In this document: positions 1 to 5,777 of the stretch, one piece after another
Position numbering within the stretch: position 1 is the first letter of the stretch
Layout of the letters: each line of letters starts with the position of its first letter
From: Altererythrobacter sp.
GTDB lineage: Bacteria > Pseudomonadota > Alphaproteobacteria > Sphingomonadales > Sphingomonadaceae
DNA: 6,042 bases
Direction: 5' to 3'
NCBI GenBank assembly: GCA_011524425.1
Contig: WTKI01000157.1
Coordinates: 1-6,042 of the forward strand
Translations under genes and position numbers: made by a program
The notes under the pieces: generated by a model
What the model was told of the DNA's origin: nothing
Seen by the model: only the letters and a program-made list of their open reading frames with translations
Database searches by the model: none

Positions 1-174
1 AGGCGGTGCAGTCACGCTTTGCGCTGTGGCCCAGAACATGATGACGAAAACCGGCAGCGTCGAGGCTAGCAAGATCACCCAGCGATAAGGCTGCGGCTTT
101 TTGAATTCATTCCAGAAATCAGCGATCCCGGGCGCGGGATTGAAACGCGATTTGGAGAAAGACTTCATCAACAT
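1..174 (-). CDS. Hypothetical single-pass membrane protein (N-terminal part, cut by window edge)
   Basis: This is an open frame of 58 codons running from ATG at 174 off the left edge with no stop. The visible protein has a basic, aromatic N-terminus (residues 1-31, including the stretch DFWNEFKKPQPYRW at 19-32). One hydrophobic segment follows at about residues 32-51, then a polar, proline-containing start of what should be the soluble part. This suggests a small inner-membrane protein with a cytoplasmic N-terminus (K/R rich before the segment). I do not recognise a characterised family; it resembles small conserved proteins of unknown function in alphaproteobacteria. An in-frame ATG at 168 is an alternative start; neither start has a clear Shine-Dalgarno sequence. 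It lies 54 nt downstream of the YgjP-type gene on the same strand and may share its transcript. Confidence 0.6.
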   Translation of the reverse strand, partial: MLMKSFSKSRFNPAPGIADFWNEFKKPQPYRWVILLASTLPVFVIMFWATAQSVTAPP

Positions 175-228
175 GCTGTCAACATAGGGATCACGCTCGC
201 AGGACGCCAGTGTTTCGGCACCCGCTGA

Positions 229-951
229 TTATCCAAAGCTGGAATATAGAGTGCGCCCGTGCTGTTTGAGCCAGAGATCGGCCCGTTTGATATCGCCTTC
301 GTAAATCTCGCTCAACAAAGCGTGGAAAGCAGGCGAATGATCAAAATGCACCAAATGTGTCACTTCATGGGCAACGACTGAGCGCCGGACAAATTCAGGA
401 GCCTGGATCAAACGCCAGTTCAACCGAATGCGCTTGCGATCAGAACAGCTGCCCCAGCGCTTTTGCGCTCGGGACAAGGAAACCGGCACAGGCTTTAGAC
501 CTGCAGCTTCACAATAATGTGCAGCATCCTCTTCAAACGCTGAAAGTGCTTGACCTTCCAGCCAACGCTTAAGACGGGCTTCCAGCGATGCAAGCGGCCC
601 GCCCAGAGTGATCGTGCCGTTCATTGTCTGCGGCTTGCGAGGATGTGCTTCATCCCACTCCAGTGCAAAAGGCTCGCCATTGATATGCAAGGTGCTGCCC
701 GGTTCAGGGGCGGCACGCTGAGGCAGCTTGGCCAATTGATCGGTCAGCCACTCACTTTTGGCATGCGCGAAAGCAATCGCTTCTTTACTGCGCGCCCATT
801 GCGGCAAGGTAAGCCTTACTGCGCTGCCATCAGGCGCGATCCGCAATGTCAGACGCCGCGCTCTGGGATGCCGTTTGAGCTCGATCGGGAGTATGCGTCC
901 GCCTAACTCAATCTCCGGCTCGATCTGCTCCTGGCGCAGCCAATCAATCAT
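229..951 (-). CDS. YgjP-type zinc metallopeptidase (DUF45, M48-like)
   Basis: The 240-residue protein has a gluzincin-like zinc site: HEVTH at residues 195-199, with H205 (in HSPAF) as the probable third ligand. The family's RWGSC motif lies at 165-169, and the N-terminal region is beta-rich and positively charged (RHPRARRLTLRI). This layout matches the YgjP/DUF45 family, which is related to SprT and WSS1-like peptidases. It has no signal peptide or membrane segment, so it is probably cytoplasmic; its substrate is unknown. The start is placed at ATG 951 because that codon forms an ATGA overlap with the stop of the upstream YcgN gene. The frame can be extended to a TTG at 981, but this is less likely. 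No good Shine-Dalgarno sequence is visible, which fits translational coupling. The family call is secure; the cellular role is not. Confidence 0.9.
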   Translation of the reverse strand: MIDWLRQEQIEPEIELGGRILPIELKRHPRARRLTLRIAPDGSAVRLTLPQWARSKEAIAFAHAKSEWLTDQLAKLPQRAAPEPGSTLHINGEPFALEWDEAHPRKPQTMNGTITLGGPLASLEARLKRWLEGQALSAFEEDAAHYCEAAGLKPVPVSLSRAQKRWGSCSDRKRIRLNWRLIQAPEFVRRSVVAHEVTHLVHFDHSPAFHALLSEIYEGDIKRADLWLKQHGRTLYSSFG

Positions 952-1409
952 CGCATGTGCTCGCGAACATGCAGGTCCCAATTGACCATGTGATGCTCGA
1001 CCGGGCCAGCATCGACTTCGCTAATGACTCGGCCGACAACAGATGCCCCGGTCGCATGCACTGCGTCAGGATCGCCGCTTATAAGATAATGCCAATCCGG
1101 CAAGGGCCTGTTGTCTGCTCTCCTGCGATAAGCGCAAGTCTCCGGCAACCATGGCACATCGTTCACAATGTTGAGCGTTAAACGCAGGCAGTCCGGGACA
1201 AAGCTCTTGCGGTTTTTATAGTCTGTGCAGCGGGCTGTTTTAGTGTCGAGCAGCTTACAGGCGACATTCGTGTCGAAAATCTCGCCAGTGTCTTCTTCCT
1301 CGACTTTGTGCAAGCAGCACCGTCCGCAGCCATCGCAAAGCGCTTCCCATTCAGGGCGAGACAAATCCTCTAAAGGAAGGGTCCAGAACTGGTCTCTCAA
1401 TTCACCCAT
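948..1409 (-). CDS. YcgN/UPF0260 family cysteine-cluster protein
   Basis: This 153-residue soluble protein belongs to the YcgN (UPF0260, CxxCxxCC) family. It carries the signature CDGCGRCC with cysteines at residues 25, 28, 31 and 32, and further cysteines at 51, 61, 74 and 92. Eight cysteines in this arrangement are typical of the family and suggest metal or iron-sulfur binding, but no biochemical role is established. The N-terminal FWTLPLEDLSRPEWEALC and C-terminal DWHYLISGD-type stretches are also family-like, and the length is normal. The start ATG at 1409 lies inside the end of the SCO1 gene (13-nt overlap), with no Shine-Dalgarno sequence visible. The stop overlaps the start of the metallopeptidase gene as ATGA. 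The three genes are therefore probably translated from one mRNA by coupling. Confidence 0.92.
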   Translation of the reverse strand: MGELRDQFWTLPLEDLSRPEWEALCDGCGRCCLHKVEEEDTGEIFDTNVACKLLDTKTARCTDYKNRKSFVPDCLRLTLNIVNDVPWLPETCAYRRRADNRPLPDWHYLISGDPDAVHATGASVVGRVISEVDAGPVEHHMVNWDLHVREHMR

Positions 1410-2023
1410 TTGGCAAGTTCAGCTGCGACGCTTTGTGCGCCTTGATCGGTCGGTAAAGTTGCAAGCGGTTCGCCTGCCGGTCCAAACAGATAGACCACTG
1501 CAGAATGATCCATCAAATACCCGCCGCCCGGCGTATCTTCGCCGCGCGAGTAATAAACACGAAACGTATCGGCGGCGGCTTTCACTTGCTCTTCGCTGCC
1601 GGTCAGCCCGATCAGATCTTCTGAAAATGCAGCAGCAAATTCACTGACTTTTTCCGGCGTATCGCGCGAAGGATCGATGCTGATAAACATCGGTTGGATT
1701 TTAGCGGCCAACTGAGGCCGCTTGTCGGCGAAGATTTCCAGCCCCTGTATCATCCGCTGCGTATCTGTCGGGCATATATCCGGGCAGAAGGTGAAACCGA
1801 AATAGACAATCCGGTACTGGCCATCGAAGTCCGACCAGCGCACTGCTTTCCCGTCCCCGCCGACCAGTTCAAAGGCGCCGCCAATATCCGCTCCCTTCAA
1901 AGGCGGATCTTGCGCTGGCTCTGTCGCAGCCGGACTGCACGCTGCAAGCAAGGCTGAAGCCAGCAGCGCCGGTATGAGACGGCTCAGGTTGCGAAGTCGG
2001 AGAAACATGGCGTGTTGGTTCAT
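1397..2023 (-). CDS. SCO1/SenC/PrrC family copper chaperone, lipoprotein
   Basis: The 208-residue protein has a lipoprotein signal (basic residues, then LIPALLASALLAAC with lipobox LAAC, acylated cysteine at residue 29). A thioredoxin-like SCO domain follows. The copper-binding CxxxC is seen as FCPDICPT (C80, C84), and the third ligand is H173 in YLMDHSAVV. SCO proteins deliver or reduce copper for the CuA centre of cytochrome c oxidase, or act as thiol-disulfide oxidoreductases. With this signal it should sit on the periplasmic face of the inner membrane. The start at 2023 lacks a clear Shine-Dalgarno sequence; ATG at residue 6 is an in-frame alternative that also keeps the signal peptide. 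It is the first gene of the minus-strand group, and no cytochrome oxidase genes are in view. Confidence 0.94.
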   Translation of the reverse strand: MNQHAMFLRLRNLSRLIPALLASALLAACSPAATEPAQDPPLKGADIGGAFELVGGDGKAVRWSDFDGQYRIVYFGFTFCPDICPTDTQRMIQGLEIFADKRPQLAAKIQPMFISIDPSRDTPEKVSEFAAAFSEDLIGLTGSEEQVKAAADTFRVYYSRGEDTPGGGYLMDHSAVVYLFGPAGEPLATLPTDQGAQSVAAELAKWVN

Positions 2024-2032
2024 GGTCTGCTA

Positions 2033-2053
2033 ATTGGGCATTGGCCATTGGGT
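2033..2053. repeat. Three tandem 7-bp repeats (ATTGGSY)
   Basis: ATTGGGC, ATTGGCC and ATTGGGT follow each other without gaps, an exact 7-bp period. They lie 10-30 nt upstream of the SCO start codon, reading as CCAAT on that gene's strand. Whether they bind a protein is unknown. Confidence 0.6.
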
Positions 2054-2077
2054 TTGAAAGAGGTTTCAAGCACCTCT
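2054..2077. repeat. Two overlapping inverted repeats
   Basis: TTGAAA-GAGG-TTTCAA (2054-2069) and AGAGGT-TTCAAGC-ACCTCT (2059-2077) are both perfect 6-bp inverted repeats and share bases, so only one could form a hairpin at a time. No T-run follows on either strand, so they do not look like a simple terminator. They may be operators or an RNA switch-like leader, or chance. Confidence 0.5.
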
Positions 2078-2102
2078 AAGGGGCTTTCTGGCAGGAATCG
2101 TG

Positions 2103-2108
2103 AAAGGA
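2103..2108 (+). promoter_or_regulatory. Shine-Dalgarno sequence of the ankyrin gene
   Basis: AAAGGA sits 7 nt before ATG 2116 and supports that start over the in-frame ATG at 2131. Confidence 0.7.
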
Positions 2109-2115
2109 TAACAGG

Positions 2116-2736
2116 ATGGCGGGCGCCGTTATGCGCAAGATTGCAATTTTGATCGCAGCATTGGCGGCTTGTGCAGCTGTGCCGGCGGCAGCGCAGTTTT
2201 TCTCCGATGGCTATGAGTTTCTGAAGGCGGTGAAGGACCGTGATGGCGATGCTGTAACGAATGCGCTGAACGAGCCTGGCACGACAATTGTCAATTCGCG
2301 CGATCTGACCACTGGCCAAACCGCGATGCATATCGTGACAGAACGCCGCGATCTGGTGTGGATTCGCTTTTTGACGCAGCGCGGCGCCAATCCCAATATC
2401 CGCGACAAGAACGGCGTTGCACCAGTGCAGCTTGCTGTCACGCTGGGCTTTGTTGACGGAGTGGAAGCGCTGATCAAAGCTGGCGCTGAAATCAACATCA
2501 AGAACAGCACTGGCGAAACGCCGCTGATTTCAGCGGTGCATAGCCGCAATGCCGCTCTGGTGCGCTTGCTGCTGGAGAAAGGCGCCGATCCTGATGCTAC
2601 GGACAATTCCGGCCGGTCTGCGCGCGATTATGTGGCGCTGATGAACGGGAACGCCCGGCTCGTGGACGAGTTTGAAAAAGCAGACGCCAAGCGTGAAGAG
2701 CAAGGCGAAGTCAAGCAATACGGCCCGTCCATCTAA
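2116..2736 (+). CDS. Exported ankyrin-repeat protein
   Basis: The 206-residue protein begins with a signal sequence (MRKIAILIAALAACAAVPAAAQ, residues 6-27), with cleavage likely near residue 26 or 27. The LAAC at 16-19 could alternatively be a lipobox. Ankyrin repeats follow: a degenerate one at about 32-66, clear ones at 67-99, 100-132 and 133-165 (consensus-like GETPLISAV, LVRLLLEKGADPDA), and a capping piece starting GRSARDYV at 166. The tail (about 185-206) is charged, rich in E and K. Ankyrin repeats bind other proteins, so this is presumably a periplasmic adaptor; no enzymatic domain is seen and the partner is unknown. ATG 2116 has a good Shine-Dalgarno sequence; ATG 2131 would give the same mature protein. 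The COQ9-family gene starts 21 nt after the stop, so the two are probably co-transcribed. Confidence 0.88.
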   Translation: MAGAVMRKIAILIAALAACAAVPAAAQFFSDGYEFLKAVKDRDGDAVTNALNEPGTTIVNSRDLTTGQTAMHIVTERRDLVWIRFLTQRGANPNIRDKNGVAPVQLAVTLGFVDGVEALIKAGAEINIKNSTGETPLISAVHSRNAALVRLLLEKGADPDATDNSGRSARDYVALMNGNARLVDEFEKADAKREEQGEVKQYGPSI

Positions 2737-2757
2737 GCGGAGTTCAACTGACCTACC

Positions 2758-3432
2758 ATGACTGATTTTGCTGACATGACACTTGAGGAACTGCGTCTTG
2801 CTTTGGCGCCTGAAGTGGCAGCTGCAGCGATTTTTGACGGTTGGAATGACACCGCTTTGGAAGCGGCTGCCGAAATGGCAGGCGCGGATTTTGATGTCGC
2901 AAAGCTTGCTTATGCAGACAAGCCTGTAGGTGGCCGGTCGATGGATATGATCGATGCCTGGATTGAAAGCGTCGATGCGCAAATGGTGGAAGCTCTGCCG
3001 CAGGAAAAATTGGCTGGCATGAAAATCCGCGACCGGATTTTTGAGCTTGTGTGGTTCCGCCTATCCGCTGTCGAAGGCTTGGAAGAAGCATTGCGCCGCG
3101 CGATGGCGATCATGGCGATGCCGCAAAATGCTGCGCGGTCTTTGAAGATCGGATGGCGCAGCGCAGACCTAATGTGGCGGCTGGCTGGCGATACGGCAAC
3201 GGATTACAATCACTACACCAAGCGGACCATTCTTGGCTCAATCTATGCTGCGACTTTGGCTGTCTTCATTGAAGACGAAAGCGAAGGCAAAGAGCAAACC
3301 CGCGCATTTCTCGAACGCCGGATCGAAGGTGTGATGAAGTTTGAGAAAGTCAAAGCCAAGCTGCTTCGCTCTGATCGCGAAAGCTTCAACGTCACGCGTT
3401 TTCTGGGCCGGCTACGCTATCCAGCAAGATAG
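2758..3432 (+). CDS. COQ9 family protein, ubiquinone biosynthesis
   Basis: The 224-residue protein matches the COQ9 family. The N-terminal half is helical (residues 10-55), in the region that is TetR-like in the family. The conserved core includes KIRDRIFELVWFRL (89-102), the block MWRLAGDTATDYNHYTKR (139-156) with a helix running to DES at 174, and FLERRIEGVMKFEKVKAKL (184-202). In mitochondria COQ9 is a lipid-binding partner of the hydroxylase COQ7 in ubiquinone synthesis; a matching role in this bacterium is inferred from family membership. There is no signal peptide, so it should act in the cytoplasm or at the inner face of the membrane. The start ATG 2758 has only a distant GGAG (2739-2742), which suits reading from the upstream ankyrin transcript. 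No other ubiquinone gene is in the window. Confidence 0.9.
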   Translation: MTDFADMTLEELRLALAPEVAAAAIFDGWNDTALEAAAEMAGADFDVAKLAYADKPVGGRSMDMIDAWIESVDAQMVEALPQEKLAGMKIRDRIFELVWFRLSAVEGLEEALRRAMAIMAMPQNAARSLKIGWRSADLMWRLAGDTATDYNHYTKRTILGSIYAATLAVFIEDESEGKEQTRAFLERRIEGVMKFEKVKAKLLRSDRESFNVTRFLGRLRYPAR

Positions 3433-3490
3433 GTGGAAGTGCCCGGTTTTGAGTGCCAAGTCCTGCGCTGTCTGGCCTCGATTTTAGCAC

Positions 3491-3530
3491 TTAGGTACCT
3501 TTAGGCCCGCTTTCTGTCGCTTTAGGTCGC
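3491..3530. repeat. 10-bp periodic sequence upstream of feoA
   Basis: Four consecutive 10-mers resemble each other: TTAGGTACCT, TTAGGCCCGC, TTTCTGTCGC and TTTAGGTCGC. TTAGG recurs at 3491, 3501 and 3522, spaced about one and two helical turns. The array ends 7 nt before the Fur-like box. A role in regulating feoAB is possible but not shown. Confidence 0.45.
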
Positions 3531-3537
3531 GGCTTTA

Positions 3538-3554
3538 TTGAGAATCACTTGCAA
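3538..3554. promoter_or_regulatory. Fur-like iron box before feoA
   Basis: TTGAGAATCACTTGCAA resembles Fur boxes of proteobacteria: a GAGAATCA core within an imperfect inverted repeat, TTG..A facing T..CAA. It ends 31 nt before the feoA start codon. Iron transport genes are the classic Fur targets, so iron-dependent repression is likely. The match is partial and judged by eye; no clear -35/-10 pair could be assigned around it. Confidence 0.55.
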
Positions 3555-3585
3555 TGCGCGAGTGGCTCTGGCAGCGCCTCATGCG

Positions 3586-3825
3586 ATGACTTTGGACCAC
3601 TTGCCCTCCGGCACATCAGCGCAGATCACTGCAATCGATTGGGACTGCATTCCACTAGAGGATGCGCAAAGGCTGCGCGCCTTAGGCCTTGATAACGGGG
3701 CAGAAATCAGCGTTGCCCATCGCGGCGTCTTGTGGGGCAAAGATCCTCTGGCGGTCACGATTGGCAGGATGACTGTGGCGCTGCGCCGTTCGCATGCAGC
3801 AGCTATGACGGTGGCTGAGCAATGA
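3586..3825 (+). CDS. feoA: FeoA, ferrous iron transport accessory protein
   Basis: The 79-residue protein is an SH3-like small cytoplasmic FeoA. The N-terminal MTLDHLPSGTSAQITAIDWD is followed by AQRLRALGLDNGAEISVAHRG (the RLxxLGxxxG element of FeoA domains) and a strand ending DPLAVTIGRMTVALRR. FeoA is thought to modulate the FeoB iron channel, probably by contacting its cytosolic domain. The start is put at ATG 3586 because homology begins there and the length is then typical. The frame is open back to a TTG at 3538, but that extension would translate the Fur-like box and its sequence is not FeoA-like. The stop overlaps the feoB start (ATGA), a sign of coupled translation. No strong Shine-Dalgarno sequence is seen. 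Confidence 0.92.
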   Translation: MTLDHLPSGTSAQITAIDWDCIPLEDAQRLRALGLDNGAEISVAHRGVLWGKDPLAVTIGRMTVALRRSHAAAMTVAEQ

Positions 3826-5678
3826 GCGTGTTCCGCAGAGCCGCGCTGGTCGGAAACCCTAATGCAGGCAAGAGCGCACTCTTCAACGCGCTCACCGGTG
3901 CACGCCAGAAAATCGCTAATTATCCGGGGGTTACGGTCGAACGCAAGGCAGGTCGCATGGCTCTGCCTAATGGCGAGCCGATGGAGCTGATCGACTTGCC
4001 CGGCAGCTATTCTTTACGCGAAACTTCCAGTCCCGATGAAGAGGTTACGCGGCAATTGGTGTTGGGCGAGTTCGAAGGCGAAGCACAGCCTGACGTGCTG
4101 ATTGTTGTCCTCGATGCTGCAAACCTCGAACAACATCTTGTCTTTGCACAAGAAGTCATTGCACTCGGTCAGCCCACAGTCGTCGCACTGAACATGGTCG
4201 ATCTAGCGACGCGTGACGGGCTGGTGATCGATCCAAGCGCGCTTTCGCACGGTCTGGGTGTACCAGTCGTTGAAACTGTCGCGGTGCGTCGACGCGGTCT
4301 TGAAGATCTTGCACAAGCTATTGGAAATGCAAAAATTCTCGATGGAGAATTGAGCGATCAGCGGCGCATTGGCGAGCTGACTTTGCCAGAGCGCAGGCTT
4401 GCTGCACGCAACATTGCGAAGGCTGCAATCCTATCGGAAAGCGGTAGCCATCGATTGCATTCAGGCTTGGACAAGGTGCTGCTCCACCCGTGGGCGGGGC
4501 CTGTCATATTGTTCGGGCTGCTGTTCGTGATGTTTCAAGCAGTGTTCGCTTGGGCCGACCCATTTATCGGCCTGATCGAAGGCGCAACTGAGGCGGCATC
4601 GGGATTCGTTACCGCATCCATGGCTGAGAGCTTTGTTCGTGACTTTATCACAGAAGGGCTCATCGCCGGGGTTGGATCAGTGGTGGTTTTCCTGCCGCAG
4701 ATCGTTATCCTGTTCGCGTTCATTTTGATAATGGAAGCAAGCGGTTACATGGCGCGCGCTGCCTTTATCATGGACCGGATCATGGCCGGTGTCGGGCTTT
4801 CCGGGCGTAGCTTCATCCCGCTGCTTTCCAGCTTTGCCTGCGCAATTCCCGGGATCATGGCAACGCGCAGTATTTCCGATCCCAAAGACAGGCTGACGAC
4901 CATTCTGATCGCGCCGCTGATGACCTGCTCTGCGCGATTGCCAGTTTATGCCGTAATCATCGCAGCAGTCATTCCGGCAACCAGCGTTGGCCCGGGAATA
5001 GGACTTCAGGGCCTGGTTCTTTTTGGCCTTTATATCGCTGGCATACTCGGCGCTATGCTCGCCGCATTAGTGATGCGCCGATCCATTACCAAAGGGGCTG
5101 CATCCGGTTTCATCATGGAACTTCCCCGCTATCAATGGCCGCGTATCAAAGACTTGCTGATCGGACTTTGGCAGCGCGCCTGGGTGTTCCTGCGCCGTGC
5201 AGGCACCATCATTTTTGCCGCCACAGTCATCCTGTGGCTCTTGCTGACTTTCCCTAAGGCAGGCGAGGGCGAGAACCAGCTAGATGCAAGCTACGCTGGG
5301 CAGATCGCGACTGCCATGCATCCGGTGTTTGAGCCGGTCGGCTTCAACCGCGAAATGACCCTTGCTCTAGTGCCAGCGATGGCTGCTCGCGAAGTGGCAG
5401 TGGCAAGCCTTGCCACAACTTATGCTGTCGAAGCAGACGACGAAGAAGCAACAGAACTTGCTCTGCGCGACCAGATCGCCGCCCGTTGGAGCTTGCCGAC
5501 CGCGCTCGCATTTCTCGCCTGGTTTGTGTTCGCGCCGCAATGCCTGTCGACCATTGCCGTGGCCCGGCGAGAGACCAATGGCTGGAAATGGCCAATGGTC
5601 ATGCTCGGCTATTTGTTCGCGCTGGCTTACATCTTTGCAGGGCTTACATTCTGGGCAGCGAGCGCTGCTGGTCTTTAG
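3822..5678 (+). CDS. feoB: FeoB, GTP-dependent ferrous iron transporter
   Basis: The 618-residue inner-membrane protein imports Fe2+. The N-terminal G domain shows G1 GNPNAGKS (11-18), G2 threonine in YPGVTVE (T38), G3 DLPG (58-61) and G4 NMVD (124-127). A short helical linker to about residue 220 follows. About eight membrane segments follow, at roughly 226-245, 284-308, 329-351, 358-385, 393-420, 450-476, 558-580 and 589-612. The two FeoB gate motifs are present with their cysteines: SSFACAIPGIMATRS (C340) and FAPQCLSTIAVARRE (C574). The conserved CSARLPVY block is also there. It is shorter than the E. coli protein (773 aa), a common compact form without an added C-terminal domain. It overlaps feoA by 4 nt and no feoC follows. 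Expression is probably iron-repressed through the box upstream of feoA. Confidence 0.97.
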   Translation: MSVFRRAALVGNPNAGKSALFNALTGARQKIANYPGVTVERKAGRMALPNGEPMELIDLPGSYSLRETSSPDEEVTRQLVLGEFEGEAQPDVLIVVLDAANLEQHLVFAQEVIALGQPTVVALNMVDLATRDGLVIDPSALSHGLGVPVVETVAVRRRGLEDLAQAIGNAKILDGELSDQRRIGELTLPERRLAARNIAKAAILSESGSHRLHSGLDKVLLHPWAGPVILFGLLFVMFQAVFAWADPFIGLIEGATEAASGFVTASMAESFVRDFITEGLIAGVGSVVVFLPQIVILFAFILIMEASGYMARAAFIMDRIMAGVGLSGRSFIPLLSSFACAIPGIMATRSISDPKDRLTTILIAPLMTCSARLPVYAVIIAAVIPATSVGPGIGLQGLVLFGLYIAGILGAMLAALVMRRSITKGAASGFIMELPRYQWPRIKDLLIGLWQRAWVFLRRAGTIIFAATVILWLLLTFPKAGEGENQLDASYAGQIATAMHPVFEPVGFNREMTLALVPAMAAREVAVASLATTYAVEADDEEATELALRDQIAARWSLPTALAFLAWFVFAPQCLSTIAVARRETNGWKWPMVMLGYLFALAYIFAGLTFWAASAAGL

Positions 5679-5687
5679 CCAGCTTCC

Positions 5688-5702
5688 CACAAGACACTTG
5701 TG
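5688..5702. repeat. Perfect inverted repeat between feoB and ssb
   Basis: CACAAG-ACA-CTTGTG has 6-bp arms and a 3-nt centre, starting 10 nt after the feoB stop. It is followed by AAAAC rather than a T-run, so it is a poor intrinsic terminator on the plus strand. It could be a weak 3'-end hairpin or an operator for ssb. Confidence 0.45.
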
Positions 5703-5760
5703 AAAACTACGAAACGCGGGTGGCGACTCAGGGAGCCATTCGATAAGCCTTGCCTCAACT

Positions 5761-5769
5761 AAGGAAGGA
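5761..5769 (+). promoter_or_regulatory. Shine-Dalgarno sequence of ssb
   Basis: AAGGAAGGA ends 8 nt before ATG 5778, the strongest ribosome binding site in the window. It fixes the ssb start and fits a highly translated gene. Confidence 0.8.
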
Positions 5770-5777
5770 TTCTTGAA

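Larger units (their letters stand above)
2024..2115. promoter_or_regulatory. Divergent intergenic region between the SCO and ankyrin genes
   Basis: This 92-bp spacer must carry the promoters for both directions, unless they lie inside the genes. I cannot point to a convincing -35/-10 pair on either strand. It contains three tandem ATTGG-type heptamers (2033-2053), two overlapping inverted repeats (2054-2077), and a Shine-Dalgarno sequence for the plus-strand gene. Its placement makes shared regulation of the two gene groups possible; this is inference. Confidence 0.5.

Noticed and set aside
952..981. Longer start (TTG 981) for the YgjP-type peptidase
   Set aside because: ATG 951 forms a typical ATGA overlap with the preceding gene, and the added residues have no family support.
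2530..3113. Minus-strand open frames of 67-150 codons opposite the ankyrin and COQ9 genes
   Set aside because: They are rich in C, H, R and S as expected of antisense shadows, have no recognisable domain, and lie fully across well-supported genes.
3433..3492. Terminator after the COQ9-family gene (AAGTGC at 3437 pairing with GCACTT at 3487)
   Set aside because: The arms are 44 nt apart with no T-run after them, so this is not a credible intrinsic terminator.
3538..3585. N-terminal extension of FeoA from a TTG start
   Set aside because: The extra 16 residues are not FeoA-like, would translate a Fur-like operator, and ATG 3586 gives the usual family length.
5344..5746. Several overlapping open frames on both strands over the end of feoB
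   Set aside because: The FeoB frame here has clear conserved motifs (gate cysteine, last membrane segments); the others are low-complexity shadows.
5679..5777. SOS (LexA) box upstream of ssb
   Set aside because: No GAAC-N7-GAAC or GTTC-N7-GTTC pattern is present in the spacer.
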